Shown: positions 18,939-27,346 of the stretch, piece by piece
Layout: each line of letters opens with the position of its first letter
How positions within the stretch are numbered: position 1 is the first letter of the stretch
Assembly: GCF_000315485.1 (NCBI RefSeq)
Contig: NZ_JH992940.1
Location: 434,001-498,000, forward strand
DNA: 64,000 nt
From: Bacteroides oleiciplenus YIT 12058
GTDB lineage: Bacteria > Bacteroidota > Bacteroidia > Bacteroidales > Bacteroidaceae
Reading direction: 5' to 3'
Position numbers and translations under genes: made by a program
Notes under the pieces: model-generated
The model's database searches: none
Seen by the model: the letters and a program-made list of their open reading frames with translations, nothing else
What the model was told of the DNA's origin: nothing

Positions 18939-20092
18939 TACAACGCTTTCTTATACAAATCCAAAATAATCTCCTTCGTCACCTCGCGAGGATTACCCGG
19001 CGTACAAACATCGGCAATAGCAGCAGTCGCCAGCTTGTCGAGATCACTTTCCTTGATACCCAGTTCAGAAAGATGTTGCGGTATGCCTACTCTTACTGAC
19101 AGCGCTCTCACAGCATCTACAGCAGCACGGGCTGCTTCTTCCTCACTCATGCCCTCTTTGTATACATTCATAGCCTTGGCTATTTCTGTGTATTTATCAA
19201 GTGCAGCAGGTGCATTGAATTCCATAATGATAGGCAGCAATAAAGCATTAGCCACACCGTGAGGAATATCGAAGATAGCACCCAACGGGTGTGCCATACC
19301 GTGAACGACTCCCAAGCCTACGTTGGAGAATGCCATTCCGGCAATATATTGTGCCACAGCCATACCGTTACGCGCTTCGGCATTAGTCGGTTCAAATACT
19401 GCAGTCTCCAGATAGCGGGTAATCATCTCGATAGCCTTAATCTCGAACATGTCGCTCATTTCCCATGCACCTTTGGTTATCAAGCCTTCGATGGCGTGAG
19501 TCAATGCATCCAGTCCGGTAGAAGCAGTCAGTCCTTTAGGCAAGGTATACATTAATTCGGCATCTACGATAGCGATGGCCGGAATGTCGTTGGGGTCTAC
19601 ACAAACCATTTTCTTTTCATTCACTTCATCGGTAATCACGTAGTTGATGGTTACTTCGGCAGCAGTTCCCGCAGTGGTGGGCAGTGCAATGATAGGCACA
19701 GATTTCTTTTTAGTAGGCGCTACACCTTCCAGGGAAACCACATCGCTGAATTCGGGGTTATTGGTAATGATACCGATAGCTTTTGATGTATCGATAGAAG
19801 AACCTCCGCCAATAGCAAGAATGAAATCCGCTCCGGATTCGGCAAATGCCCTCACACCTGCATTTACATTACTAACGGTCGGATTGGGTTTGATGTCACT
19901 GAATACAGTGTAAGGGATACCGGCTTTATCAAGTACGGACAGCACTTTGTCGGCCACTCCAAATTTAATCAAATCTTTGTCGGTTGATACAAAGGCTTTT
20001 TTCAAGCCGAGACGTTTAATTTCCTGTGGGAGCACTTCACGGGCACCCGGTCCGAAGTAGGATACTTCGTTCAAGACGAATCTGTTAATCAT
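18938..20092 (-). CDS. fucO: Iron-containing alcohol dehydrogenase, lactaldehyde reductase-like
   Basis: FucO-type enzymes reduce lactaldehyde to 1,2-propanediol with NADH during fucose or rhamnose use. I choose the ATG at 20092 (MINRFVLNEVSYFGPGA), giving 384 residues, the usual length; a longer frame from 20155 adds an unconserved prefix. The NAD motif GGGSSID lies near residue 97. Metal ligands are visible as D and H in GLDALTHAIEG and two His in VHGMAHPLGAIFDIPHG. No fucose or rhamnose genes lie nearby, so the substrate is inferred from the family only. A -7-like box TAATTTTG (20174-20167) is 75 bases upstream. Confidence 0.9.
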   Translation of the reverse strand: MINRFVLNEVSYFGPGAREVLPQEIKRLGLKKAFVSTDKDLIKFGVADKVLSVLDKAGIPYTVFSDIKPNPTVSNVNAGVRAFAESGADFILAIGGGSSIDTSKAIGIITNNPEFSDVVSLEGVAPTKKKSVPIIALPTTAGTAAEVTINYVITDEVNEKKMVCVDPNDIPAIAIVDAELMYTLPKGLTASTGLDALTHAIEGLITKGAWEMSDMFEIKAIEMITRYLETAVFEPTNAEARNGMAVAQYIAGMAFSNVGLGVVHGMAHPLGAIFDIPHGVANALLLPIIMEFNAPAALDKYTEIAKAMNVYKEGMSEEEAARAAVDAVRALSVRVGIPQHLSELGIKESDLDKLATAAIADVCTPGNPREVTKEIILDLYKKAL

Positions 20093-20239
20093 AATACGTT
20101 CATTTAAGTTCCGCAGTGTCTTTGGTGTTGATTTTGCGGAAGGTTGATACTTCATTTTGTATCCGACAAAATTAGGAAATATACGGTAAGAAAAAACAAA
20201 GCATTCTGATTTTTATAGTATTCAGAATGTTTTTGCTAT

Positions 20240-22381
20240 TTATTTAAATCTCGACGTATCCACCTCTTCCCTCTTCTTTTCCTTATATCCTCCGAACTTA
20301 TATGTGAGCGATACACCAAACTCCCGAAAGCAACTATAGTTATTTGTCACATTCTGTGTACCAAAACGGATGCGCGGTTTTATCTGTCCCGTCTCGAAAA
20401 TATCGTTGCAATAGAGATTAAGAATCGCTTTTCCTTTGGCGAAGCCGTAACGCAATGCAGCATTCACATAGCTCGATGAAGGCAAATCATAAATTCCCTG
20501 AGTAGCTTTACTACGTGCCATTCCCGTCAATGTAAGTTTTAAATCCGGCTTTTTAGAAAGAGTGAAATTGTTTGTCAGTACAGCAATGCCATAACAGATA
20601 TTCCGGTCAAAGGGAATATCCCAGAAGTCGTCATCCTTCTCATGGTGCCATACGCCAATCAAAGTTAAGCGTAAATTTAACCATTGCTTTATATCAAAAG
20701 GTATAGAAGCTTGTAATCCTGCCTGTTGCTGAAAATTAAAATTGAGATATTTATAGATTTCCACCAGACGCTCCTGAGATTGATAAAGAGTCTGGGTAGA
20801 GTAATCCTTTGTATGGGTGAACCATGCACTGAAGATGTATTTACTCTTCAAAACATGTGTCAATTGAATCTGATATTCTTGCGCCGGCTTCAGGAACGGA
20901 TTCCCATGTATCTCAGAATATCCGCCGCCCAGATAAGAGATTGCATCCTGCACTGCCCAGTAATCGGGGTAATCTTTATCACTGCTCAAAGCAAGTTGCC
21001 AGACTTGTCCGGGGGCAGGCATATAAGTAAGATTGATGGTAGGATACCAGTCCCATTGATTCCATGCAGGCGTCTTGTAATGCTCCACTGCAAGCGAGGC
21101 ATCCATAGAAAGTTTATCGCCGAAACTCTTATTAAACCCAGCATAGAAATTCAGAGTTTGTTCACGACGGCGGGATTTCATATTATCGGGAATACTGGTG
21201 TTTGATCCTGTTTTCGCATCCGTATCATAATAATACTGATAACTATGATCAATGCTGGTGGTATAGATAGCGCCGTAGTTCAATCCCCATCCACGTCCCA
21301 GATTATGCTCCTGAGCAAGGAAAAATTTCCAACGGTTGATGCGTTGGCAATCTTCGGTAAAGAAAGCAAGTTCCTCGCCTTGCATGACGCTATGCAGCAG
21401 TTGGTCGGACGGAGAACGGTAATAGGTCAGTTCGGCACCGGCTTTCAAACCGAAGGGAGTACGGTAGTCAAGACGTCCGTTATGCAGCCAATCTTTGCTA
21501 TTGCTACGGGTGTTGGATTGCTGTGTACCGAAAATATCCATCAGGCTATGGTAAGTCGAGTAACTTCCATTATAAACAAAACTCAACTGATGCTCTTTGG
21601 CAATATTATAATCCGCCCCTACTCGAAAACTATGGGTATGGCGACGGCTCCGACCCACCTCGTCAGTCGTTATAAGGTGGGTCGAACCATCTGCCTGAGA
21701 ATGCATAGACTCTTTATCAGTCAGGCTGTAGCCCCTCCCGTGAGTATGCGAGTAAAGAAAATCTGCTGAGAATTTATTTCCGTTATATATCAGGCTGGCA
21801 CGTTCGTCAAAGCCTTCATAATGTTTCTGCTGATATTTTCCATAGACCTCTCCCTGCCAGGAAGAAGGGCCTCCGGTGCTTTGCTTCAATGTGATATTAA
21901 TGAGTGCACCACGCACCTGATAGCGTGCGGGAGCATTATACATTACTTCCGCTTTCTCAATACGACTGGCGGGGATACTTCTTAATAAAGAATAGAGTTG
22001 CTCGGTAGTCATGGTCGTCACTTTGCCATCCAGCACCACTGTCACGCCTTGTCCTGCCAACATTAGTCCGCCATTCATTTCTGTCACGCCAGGCAGTTCT
22101 TTTACGGCATCATAAGCGTTATCCACAGGAAGATTGCCGATAAGCCGCGGAAGGTCGTACACCAGTTTGCCTTGTTCCGCTTTCACAATAGGGCGTTGTC
22201 CGGTAATCATGACTTCGGGAAGGGATTGATAGATACTGTCCAGATGGGCGTCTGTGATAATAAGACTATCGGCACTGAGAATACGCTCATTATCCGCATT
22301 TGCACTATCCGGCTTCTCCTGTGCAGAGAGGCTCACATTTAAAGCGCAAAATATCAGGGAGAGAAAGTAATTACATTTCAT
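20240..22381 (-). CDS. TonB-dependent receptor-like outer-membrane beta-barrel protein
   Basis: The 713-residue protein has a signal peptide (cut after SLSAQ), a plug-like domain (about 50-165: VMITGQRPIVKAEQGKLVYDL, LPGVT, SRIEKAEVMYNAPARYQVRG) and a long C-terminal barrel. It lacks the N-terminal carboxypeptidase-regulatory domain of SusC-type receptors and fits the outer-membrane beta-barrel family with a plug. No SusD partner is adjacent, so a glycan-uptake role is not supported. It is divergent from the RprX-like kinase gene, with 173 bases between them, and could be a target of that system. Confidence 0.85.
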   Translation of the reverse strand: MKCNYFLSLIFCALNVSLSAQEKPDSANADNERILSADSLIITDAHLDSIYQSLPEVMITGQRPIVKAEQGKLVYDLPRLIGNLPVDNAYDAVKELPGVTEMNGGLMLAGQGVTVVLDGKVTTMTTEQLYSLLRSIPASRIEKAEVMYNAPARYQVRGALINITLKQSTGGPSSWQGEVYGKYQQKHYEGFDERASLIYNGNKFSADFLYSHTHGRGYSLTDKESMHSQADGSTHLITTDEVGRSRRHTHSFRVGADYNIAKEHQLSFVYNGSYSTYHSLMDIFGTQQSNTRSNSKDWLHNGRLDYRTPFGLKAGAELTYYRSPSDQLLHSVMQGEELAFFTEDCQRINRWKFFLAQEHNLGRGWGLNYGAIYTTSIDHSYQYYYDTDAKTGSNTSIPDNMKSRRREQTLNFYAGFNKSFGDKLSMDASLAVEHYKTPAWNQWDWYPTINLTYMPAPGQVWQLALSSDKDYPDYWAVQDAISYLGGGYSEIHGNPFLKPAQEYQIQLTHVLKSKYIFSAWFTHTKDYSTQTLYQSQERLVEIYKYLNFNFQQQAGLQASIPFDIKQWLNLRLTLIGVWHHEKDDDFWDIPFDRNICYGIAVLTNNFTLSKKPDLKLTLTGMARSKATQGIYDLPSSSYVNAALRYGFAKGKAILNLYCNDIFETGQIKPRIRFGTQNVTNNYSCFREFGVSLTYKFGGYKEKKREEVDTSRFK

Positions 22382-22522
22382 GTTTATTCGTTTTAGTTAT
22401 GTACGGCAAAGAACGGGGAAAATTACCGGAACTTATGTTATCTCAAACTTATGTAGTCTTATTTACTGTTATCAGAACTGTTATTTAGTCTTATCACCCG
22501 TCTAACTACCGGTTATCTTTCT

Positions 22523-22530
22523 TACCTTTG
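22523..22530 (+). promoter_or_regulatory. -7 box for the RprX-like operon
   Basis: TACCTTTG matches the -7 consensus exactly, 24 bases before the kinase ATG. No -33 TTTG is evident. Confidence 0.5.
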
Positions 22531-22554
22531 TTTCATTAAAAATACAGAAATCGT

Positions 22555-24045
22555 ATGAAACTGCCATTCAAACTTATCGCCATATTAGTTTTCATTTCCC
22601 TGCTGGGCATCTTTGCCTACCAGGCATACTGGCTCACGGGATTATACAGCACAATGAAGCATGATCTGGAACAAAACATTGTGGAAGCTATGCGTATGAG
22701 CGATTATAATGAAATGATGCTTCGCGTAGAAGGGCTGCAGAAGGATAACGAAAACCACGGAGAAGTTGAAGTTTCTGCCGGATACGACTCGGACACAGGG
22801 AAATCTTATGTACGCAGCAGCACTACCATCGACAGGACAGACACAATAGCAAAAAGCAGTAAGGAAGAAATTATCTCTAAAGAAGCGCCACAGGCAGCCC
22901 TGCATACTGATGGCGGATTAGACCTGATTTTACGTAATAAAAGCACTATGCTGGAACTTGCCACTTACTTCCAACGAGGATTACATTCGGGACTGGATAT
23001 TATCTCCGATCCCGACATTGCCGTCTATGACAGTTTGCTGAATTTTCAATTGCGCGATAAAGGTATCGTCCTCCCCTACCTGCTGGAATATCTGTACTTC
23101 GGCTCCAAAACGGACTCTTCTTATACATACATCGATACAATAGTCTCCCTCAGCACGCCCGGATATGTGCCGAGCCGGAAAGCCACGCAATACAATTATG
23201 CTTTCAACATTCATTCCAGCAGATCATACCGGCTCACAATAGAACCTATCAACAAACTCGTACTCCGCCAGATGAGCGGCATCCTTGCCACGTCATTCAT
23301 CATCCTTATTATACTAAGCTTTTCCTTCTGGTTTCTTATCCGCACCATCCTGCGGCAAAAAACACTGGAAGAGATGAAAAGTGACTTTACCAATAATATC
23401 ACCCACGAACTGAAAACACCTATTGCCGTGGCGTATGCCGCCAATGATGCACTGCTCAATTTCAATCTGGCGGAAGACAAAAAGCAGCGGGATAAATACT
23501 TGAACATCTGTCAGGAACAGTTGCAACGGTTGAGCGGACTGGTAGAACAGATTCTCTCAATGAGTATGGAACGCCGCAAAACATTCCGCCTGCATCCTGA
23601 GACTTTTAACCTATGTGACCTGTTCCCAGCACTTATCGAACAGCATAAGCTGAAAGCGGGAAAACCCGTGAAAATCAGACTCGACATTAAACCGGAAGAC
23701 TTAGCGATAACCGCTGACCGCACTCACTTCAGCAACATACTGAGTAATCTGATAGATAACGCTATCAAATATTCTCCGGAAGAAGCAGATGTAGTTGTTC
23801 ACTGCCGGAAGACAGAAACCGGACAAATAGAAATTTCCGTCAGCGATCACGGAACGGGTATTCCCGCAGACAAGCAACTGCTTATTTTTGATAAGTTCTA
23901 CCGGGTACCGACAGGAAACATTCACAATACGAAAGGTTACGGTCTGGGACTTTTCTACGTAAAAACCATGATAGAAAAGCACAACGGCACTGTAACCGTG
24001 AAGAGTGAACCGGGAAAAGGAAGTACATTTACAATAAGGTTCTAA
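22555..24045 (+). CDS. Sensor histidine kinase, RprX-like
   Basis: The 496-residue kinase has a membrane helix at about 7-28, a periplasmic sensor region of about 210 residues, and a second helix at about 243-265. The HisKA motif is NNITHELKTPIAVAY; ATP-binding boxes are NLIDNAIKYSPE, DHGTGIP and GYGLGLFYVK. The overall layout and the partner match RprX/RprY of Bacteroides, known from B. fragilis work on tetracycline-linked regulation and stress. I cannot tell an orthologue from a paralogue here, so no symbol is given. The regulator follows after 33 bases and two small secreted-protein genes come next. Confidence 0.92.
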   Translation: MKLPFKLIAILVFISLLGIFAYQAYWLTGLYSTMKHDLEQNIVEAMRMSDYNEMMLRVEGLQKDNENHGEVEVSAGYDSDTGKSYVRSSTTIDRTDTIAKSSKEEIISKEAPQAALHTDGGLDLILRNKSTMLELATYFQRGLHSGLDIISDPDIAVYDSLLNFQLRDKGIVLPYLLEYLYFGSKTDSSYTYIDTIVSLSTPGYVPSRKATQYNYAFNIHSSRSYRLTIEPINKLVLRQMSGILATSFIILIILSFSFWFLIRTILRQKTLEEMKSDFTNNITHELKTPIAVAYAANDALLNFNLAEDKKQRDKYLNICQEQLQRLSGLVEQILSMSMERRKTFRLHPETFNLCDLFPALIEQHKLKAGKPVKIRLDIKPEDLAITADRTHFSNILSNLIDNAIKYSPEEADVVVHCRKTETGQIEISVSDHGTGIPADKQLLIFDKFYRVPTGNIHNTKGYGLGLFYVKTMIEKHNGTVTVKSEPGKGSTFTIRF

Positions 24046-24078
24046 ATAACATTGCTTGTTATGAAACTCGATTAATAT

Positions 24079-24774
24079 ATGGAAAAAATCAAGGTATTGT
24101 TGGTAGAGGATGAACAAACCCTCGCTATGATTATAAAAGATACATTAGAAGGACAGGACTTCATTATCCACACAGCCAATGATGGTGAAGAGGGCCTGCG
24201 CCTGTTCTTCGACCTGCGCCCCGACGTATTGGTGGCTGACGTTATGATGCCCCATATGGACGGTTTTGAGATGGTGCGCCGCATCCGGCAAACAGACAAA
24301 CAAACACCGGTACTTTTCCTCACCGCTCGTTCGGCCATCAACGATGTAGTGGAAGGCTTTGAACTTGGTGCGAACGATTATCTTAAAAAGCCATTCGGCA
24401 TGCAGGAACTGATTGTACGCATCAAAGCGTTAGTGGGCAAAGCATTCGCTTTCAAAGAAGAACCTAAGCAGAAAGAGACTTGTTTTGAGATAGGCAAATA
24501 TAACTTCAACTCCATCACACAGATGCTTTCACATGCCGGAATAGAAGAAGAGCTCTCCCACCGCGAATCCGAAATACTGAAACGCTTGTGCGAGAACCGT
24601 AACCAGGTAGTGAACACCCAGAACATCTTGCTCGACCTTTGGGGAGACGATAGTTTCTTCAACTCCCGCAGTCTGCACGTCTTCATCACCAAACTCCGCC
24701 ACAAACTTTCTAAAGACGAACGTATCCGCATCGTCAATGTACGGGGCATCGGATACAAACTTATTATAACCTGA
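24079..24774 (+). CDS. Response regulator, OmpR family, RprY-like
   Basis: The 231-residue regulator starts MEKIKVLLVEDE with the acidic pair, phospho-Asp in VLVADVMMPHMDGFE, Thr in FLTAR and Lys in LKKPFG. The C-terminal winged helix (about 130-230) has the LSHRESEILKRL start and the RSLHVFITKLRHKL recognition part, ending in the wing VRGIGYKL. It is the partner of the kinase 33 bases upstream. Likely targets are the two secreted-protein genes downstream and the divergent barrel gene; that is inference from position. Confidence 0.93.
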   Translation: MEKIKVLLVEDEQTLAMIIKDTLEGQDFIIHTANDGEEGLRLFFDLRPDVLVADVMMPHMDGFEMVRRIRQTDKQTPVLFLTARSAINDVVEGFELGANDYLKKPFGMQELIVRIKALVGKAFAFKEEPKQKETCFEIGKYNFNSITQMLSHAGIEEELSHRESEILKRLCENRNQVVNTQNILLDLWGDDSFFNSRSLHVFITKLRHKLSKDERIRIVNVRGIGYKLIIT

Positions 24775-24786
24775 AGCTAACTACTT

Positions 24787-25569
24787 ATGAAGAAACTATT
24801 CATATTACTGTTCCTCCTTTCTGTTTTTCTCCGTGTTGTCGCGCAAAATGAACAACCGGAGGATAGCACATTACTTAAACGTCCTCCTACGGAAGTCAAT
24901 GGACTGCTGCAAATGGCTCCACCTTCTACGTCGTCTGCCACTTTCAACCGGGAAATGCCTGTCAATACTTCCATTAGTGCTGACAGCATAACGCTGAATG
25001 TACCTCCATTACCCACTTATACCCCCAATCTGCCATGGATGGATGTGAAGATGGGAAAAATGGTCAGTCATTACGATCCTTTTGTAATGGATTATAAACT
25101 CTATGACGCTTTTATGCTTACCGGTAAAACGGCGTTGAGTACATTCAGCACATACAACACTTATCCCACTATGGGAGCGATCATTCAGGCAGGTGCCAAT
25201 TATATCTATCGCCCCAATGAACGGTGGGAACTCAGCGGTGGCATGTATACTGCCAAATACACCATGCCATCGCGCATGCATGGTTCCCAATTCGACATCG
25301 GACTGGATGCCTCTGCCGCTTACCGCATCAACGGTCATCTTCGCATCCGACTATTCGGACAATATTCCGCTTTTGGAAAACAAAACTCCTTTAACGGATA
25401 TATGAATCCGATGTATCCGCAAAGTTGTTTCGGAGCTGTGATGGAATGGAAGATTAATGATGTTCTGGAAATACACGGCGGAGTGGAGCGAGTGTATGAC
25501 GCTACTAAGATGAAGTGGGTAACGGCACCTATACTCCATCCGGTCATTAATCTCAGGAAGAAAAAATAG
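24787..25569 (+). CDS. Secreted or outer-membrane protein of unknown function
   Basis: The 260-residue protein has a signal peptide (MKKLFILLFLLSVFLRVVAQ, cut after AQ). A proline- and serine-rich stretch (about 25-85) follows, then a region of amphipathic strands that could form a small barrel (ANYIYRPNERWELSGGMYTAKY, YRINGHLRIRLFGQYS). It starts 12 bases after the RprY-like stop, so it belongs to the operon. Its C-terminal part (about 180-250) lines up loosely with that of the next protein. I do not recognise the family. Confidence 0.75.
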   Translation: MKKLFILLFLLSVFLRVVAQNEQPEDSTLLKRPPTEVNGLLQMAPPSTSSATFNREMPVNTSISADSITLNVPPLPTYTPNLPWMDVKMGKMVSHYDPFVMDYKLYDAFMLTGKTALSTFSTYNTYPTMGAIIQAGANYIYRPNERWELSGGMYTAKYTMPSRMHGSQFDIGLDASAAYRINGHLRIRLFGQYSAFGKQNSFNGYMNPMYPQSCFGAVMEWKINDVLEIHGGVERVYDATKMKWVTAPILHPVINLRKKK

Positions 25570-25580
25570 TTGTTATTATT

Positions 25581-25618
25581 AAACGGGCTGCATCCCTATA
25601 TGGAGATACAGCCCGTTT
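25581..25618 (+). terminator. Hairpin after the RprXY-like operon
   Basis: AAACGGGCTG (25581-25590) pairs with CAGCCCGTTT (25609-25618), with an 18-base loop that can partly pair itself. The T tail is short. Confidence 0.6.
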
Positions 25619-25804
25619 GTCTACTGGTTAGAGAGGAACAAAATATATCGAATAGTATATCATAATCACTTTAGACTCTTCAAAGGTAATAACAATTCCC
25701 AAACTACAGCATATTATATACAACTTTTCTTTTAATAATTACTATATATTTCCATAATTCATACTTATTTGTTATATTCGCCTTTAAATAAAGACCATTA
25801 AGTG

Positions 25805-26350
25805 ATGAAACAAATAGGTTTAATCATACTTTTATGCTTCTTCACCATTCGGGTGAGCTCTCAGAACGAAATACCTGCCGATAGCATTCGTAGCATGGAT
25901 ATGCTGGCTACGAAAGATTTTGATGGATTCCTTTTAGATATGAACTTGATGAAAATGGCGGCACCTCAGATGCCAAGGCTCACGCTGGATATTCCCGATG
26001 CCAGTAAAGACTACAGCTTTCTGTTTCACATGGATCCAAACGTAATATACTCACAGGGTTATTCACACATATTCAGCTTAGGTAATTCTACCATATATAG
26101 TATGAATCCCTTCGGACTGACAGGCTTCGGTTCATCACCTCAGAACTTGCAGATGGGCAGTTTCCGGCTAAGGAACGGCATGCGCATCAATACGTACGGA
26201 GAGTATGACAAGGATGGTCGGAAAGTACATAACCCCTCTGCTCTGCCATGGGAACGGAATAATTTCAAAGGTGCTTTTGAACTGAAATCAGCTAACGGAT
26301 CATTTGGAATAAGAATTGAAGTGCAACAAGGAAAGACTGGACCATATTAA
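25805..26350 (+). CDS. Small secreted protein related to the previous one
   Basis: The 181-residue product (ATG at 25805; a GTG three bases earlier is possible) has a signal peptide ending near VSSQ. The C-terminal 70 residues follow the same order as residues 180-250 of the 24787 protein: an LRI/MRI-x-x-(F/Y)G(Q/E)Y strand, a Pro-containing loop, then (F/V)xGAxE(F/W)K and a final strand. The two therefore look like diverged relatives, with different N-terminal parts. The upstream gap of 186 bases has no clear promoter, although TATATTCG (25775-25782) is one base off the -7 consensus. The RmlD-like gene follows after 14 bases. Function unknown. Confidence 0.7.
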   Translation: MKQIGLIILLCFFTIRVSSQNEIPADSIRSMDMLATKDFDGFLLDMNLMKMAAPQMPRLTLDIPDASKDYSFLFHMDPNVIYSQGYSHIFSLGNSTIYSMNPFGLTGFGSSPQNLQMGSFRLRNGMRINTYGEYDKDGRKVHNPSALPWERNNFKGAFELKSANGSFGIRIEVQQGKTGPY

Positions 26351-26364
26351 AGGAAATATAAAAT

Positions 26365-27264
26365 ATGAAGAAGAAAATATTGGTAATAGGTGCCAATGGT
26401 TTTACAGGGCGCCGGGTGTTGAATGACCTGTCTTGCAATGATGAATATATTGTAACAGGTTGTTCCCTGCATGATGACATTGCTCCCGGTTCTGGGAATT
26501 ATCATTTTATTAGTGCAGACGTCTGCCAAATGGGAGAACAAGCTGCACTATTTCGTGAAGTGCGCCCCAACGTGGTTATCAATGCTTCAGCTCTATCTGT
26601 GCCAGACTATTGCGAAACACACCATGAGGAAGCGGAAAGTATAAATATCACTGCCGTCGGACAATTCGCTTTTCGATGTGAAGTGTCCGGAGCACGTTTC
26701 ATCCATCTTTCAACTGATTTTGTATTCAGCGGAGATAGTGGTCAACTTTATAAAGAAGTAGATACGCCCGCTCCGGTCAATTATTATGGTGTAACGAAAC
26801 TGAAAGGTGAACAACGAGTAGCTGAGTTATGCAGCAATTACGCTATTATGCGCATAGCTGTGGTGTATGGCGCCACTCTGCCGGGACAGCATGGAAATGT
26901 ATTGCAGTTAGTGGCTGATCGTTTGAGAAATAACGAGGAAATAAAGGTGGTTTCCGACCAGTGGCGCACTCCTACCTATGTGGGAGACGTATCTCAGGGG
27001 ATAGAAAAACTTATCCAGCATTCTAACAATGGTATTTATCATATCTGCGGTTCTGAATGTCTCACAATAGCTGATATTGCTTATCGCGTAGCTGATACTT
27101 TGAATCTGGATTATTCATTGATTTTGCCCGTCACTACCAAGCAGATGGAAGAAACTACTCCCCGTCCCCGTTTCAGTGGACTAAGTATAGAGAAAGCACG
27201 TACCGAGTTAGGCTATCAGCCACATACGCTTGAAGAAGGTATCAAGCTAATGTTCAATATTTGA
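26365..27264 (+). CDS. RmlD-like NAD(P)-dependent SDR oxidoreductase
   Basis: The 299-residue protein has the extended-SDR layout: nucleotide loop GANGFTG at the N-terminus, the FIHLSTDFVFSG segment, and the catalytic YYGVTKLKGE (Y-x3-K) near residue 135. The overall sequence resembles dTDP-4-dehydrorhamnose reductase (RmlD/RfbD), which makes dTDP-L-rhamnose. The other rml genes are not nearby, so a different sugar nucleotide or an unrelated substrate is possible. A 30-bp inverted repeat ends the gene. Confidence 0.85.
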   Translation: MKKKILVIGANGFTGRRVLNDLSCNDEYIVTGCSLHDDIAPGSGNYHFISADVCQMGEQAALFREVRPNVVINASALSVPDYCETHHEEAESINITAVGQFAFRCEVSGARFIHLSTDFVFSGDSGQLYKEVDTPAPVNYYGVTKLKGEQRVAELCSNYAIMRIAVVYGATLPGQHGNVLQLVADRLRNNEEIKVVSDQWRTPTYVGDVSQGIEKLIQHSNNGIYHICGSECLTIADIAYRVADTLNLDYSLILPVTTKQMEETTPRPRFSGLSIEKARTELGYQPHTLEEGIKLMFNI

Positions 27265-27266
27265 TA

Positions 27267-27346
27267 AGTGATTAAGGATGAGTGATGAGTGATTAGCAGT
27301 TAAACAATGCACATTGCTAATCACTCATCACTTATCCCTAATCACT
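27267..27346. terminator. 30-bp inverted repeat, TTAGTGA family
   Basis: Arms at 27267-27296 and 27317-27346 pair with two mismatches over 30 bp. They are made of AGTGATTA/AGTGATGA units, as at 18847, and lie between convergent genes. Confidence 0.6.

Noticed and set aside
20240..22381. Calling the barrel protein SusC
   Set aside because: No CarboxypepD_reg domain and no SusD gene beside it.
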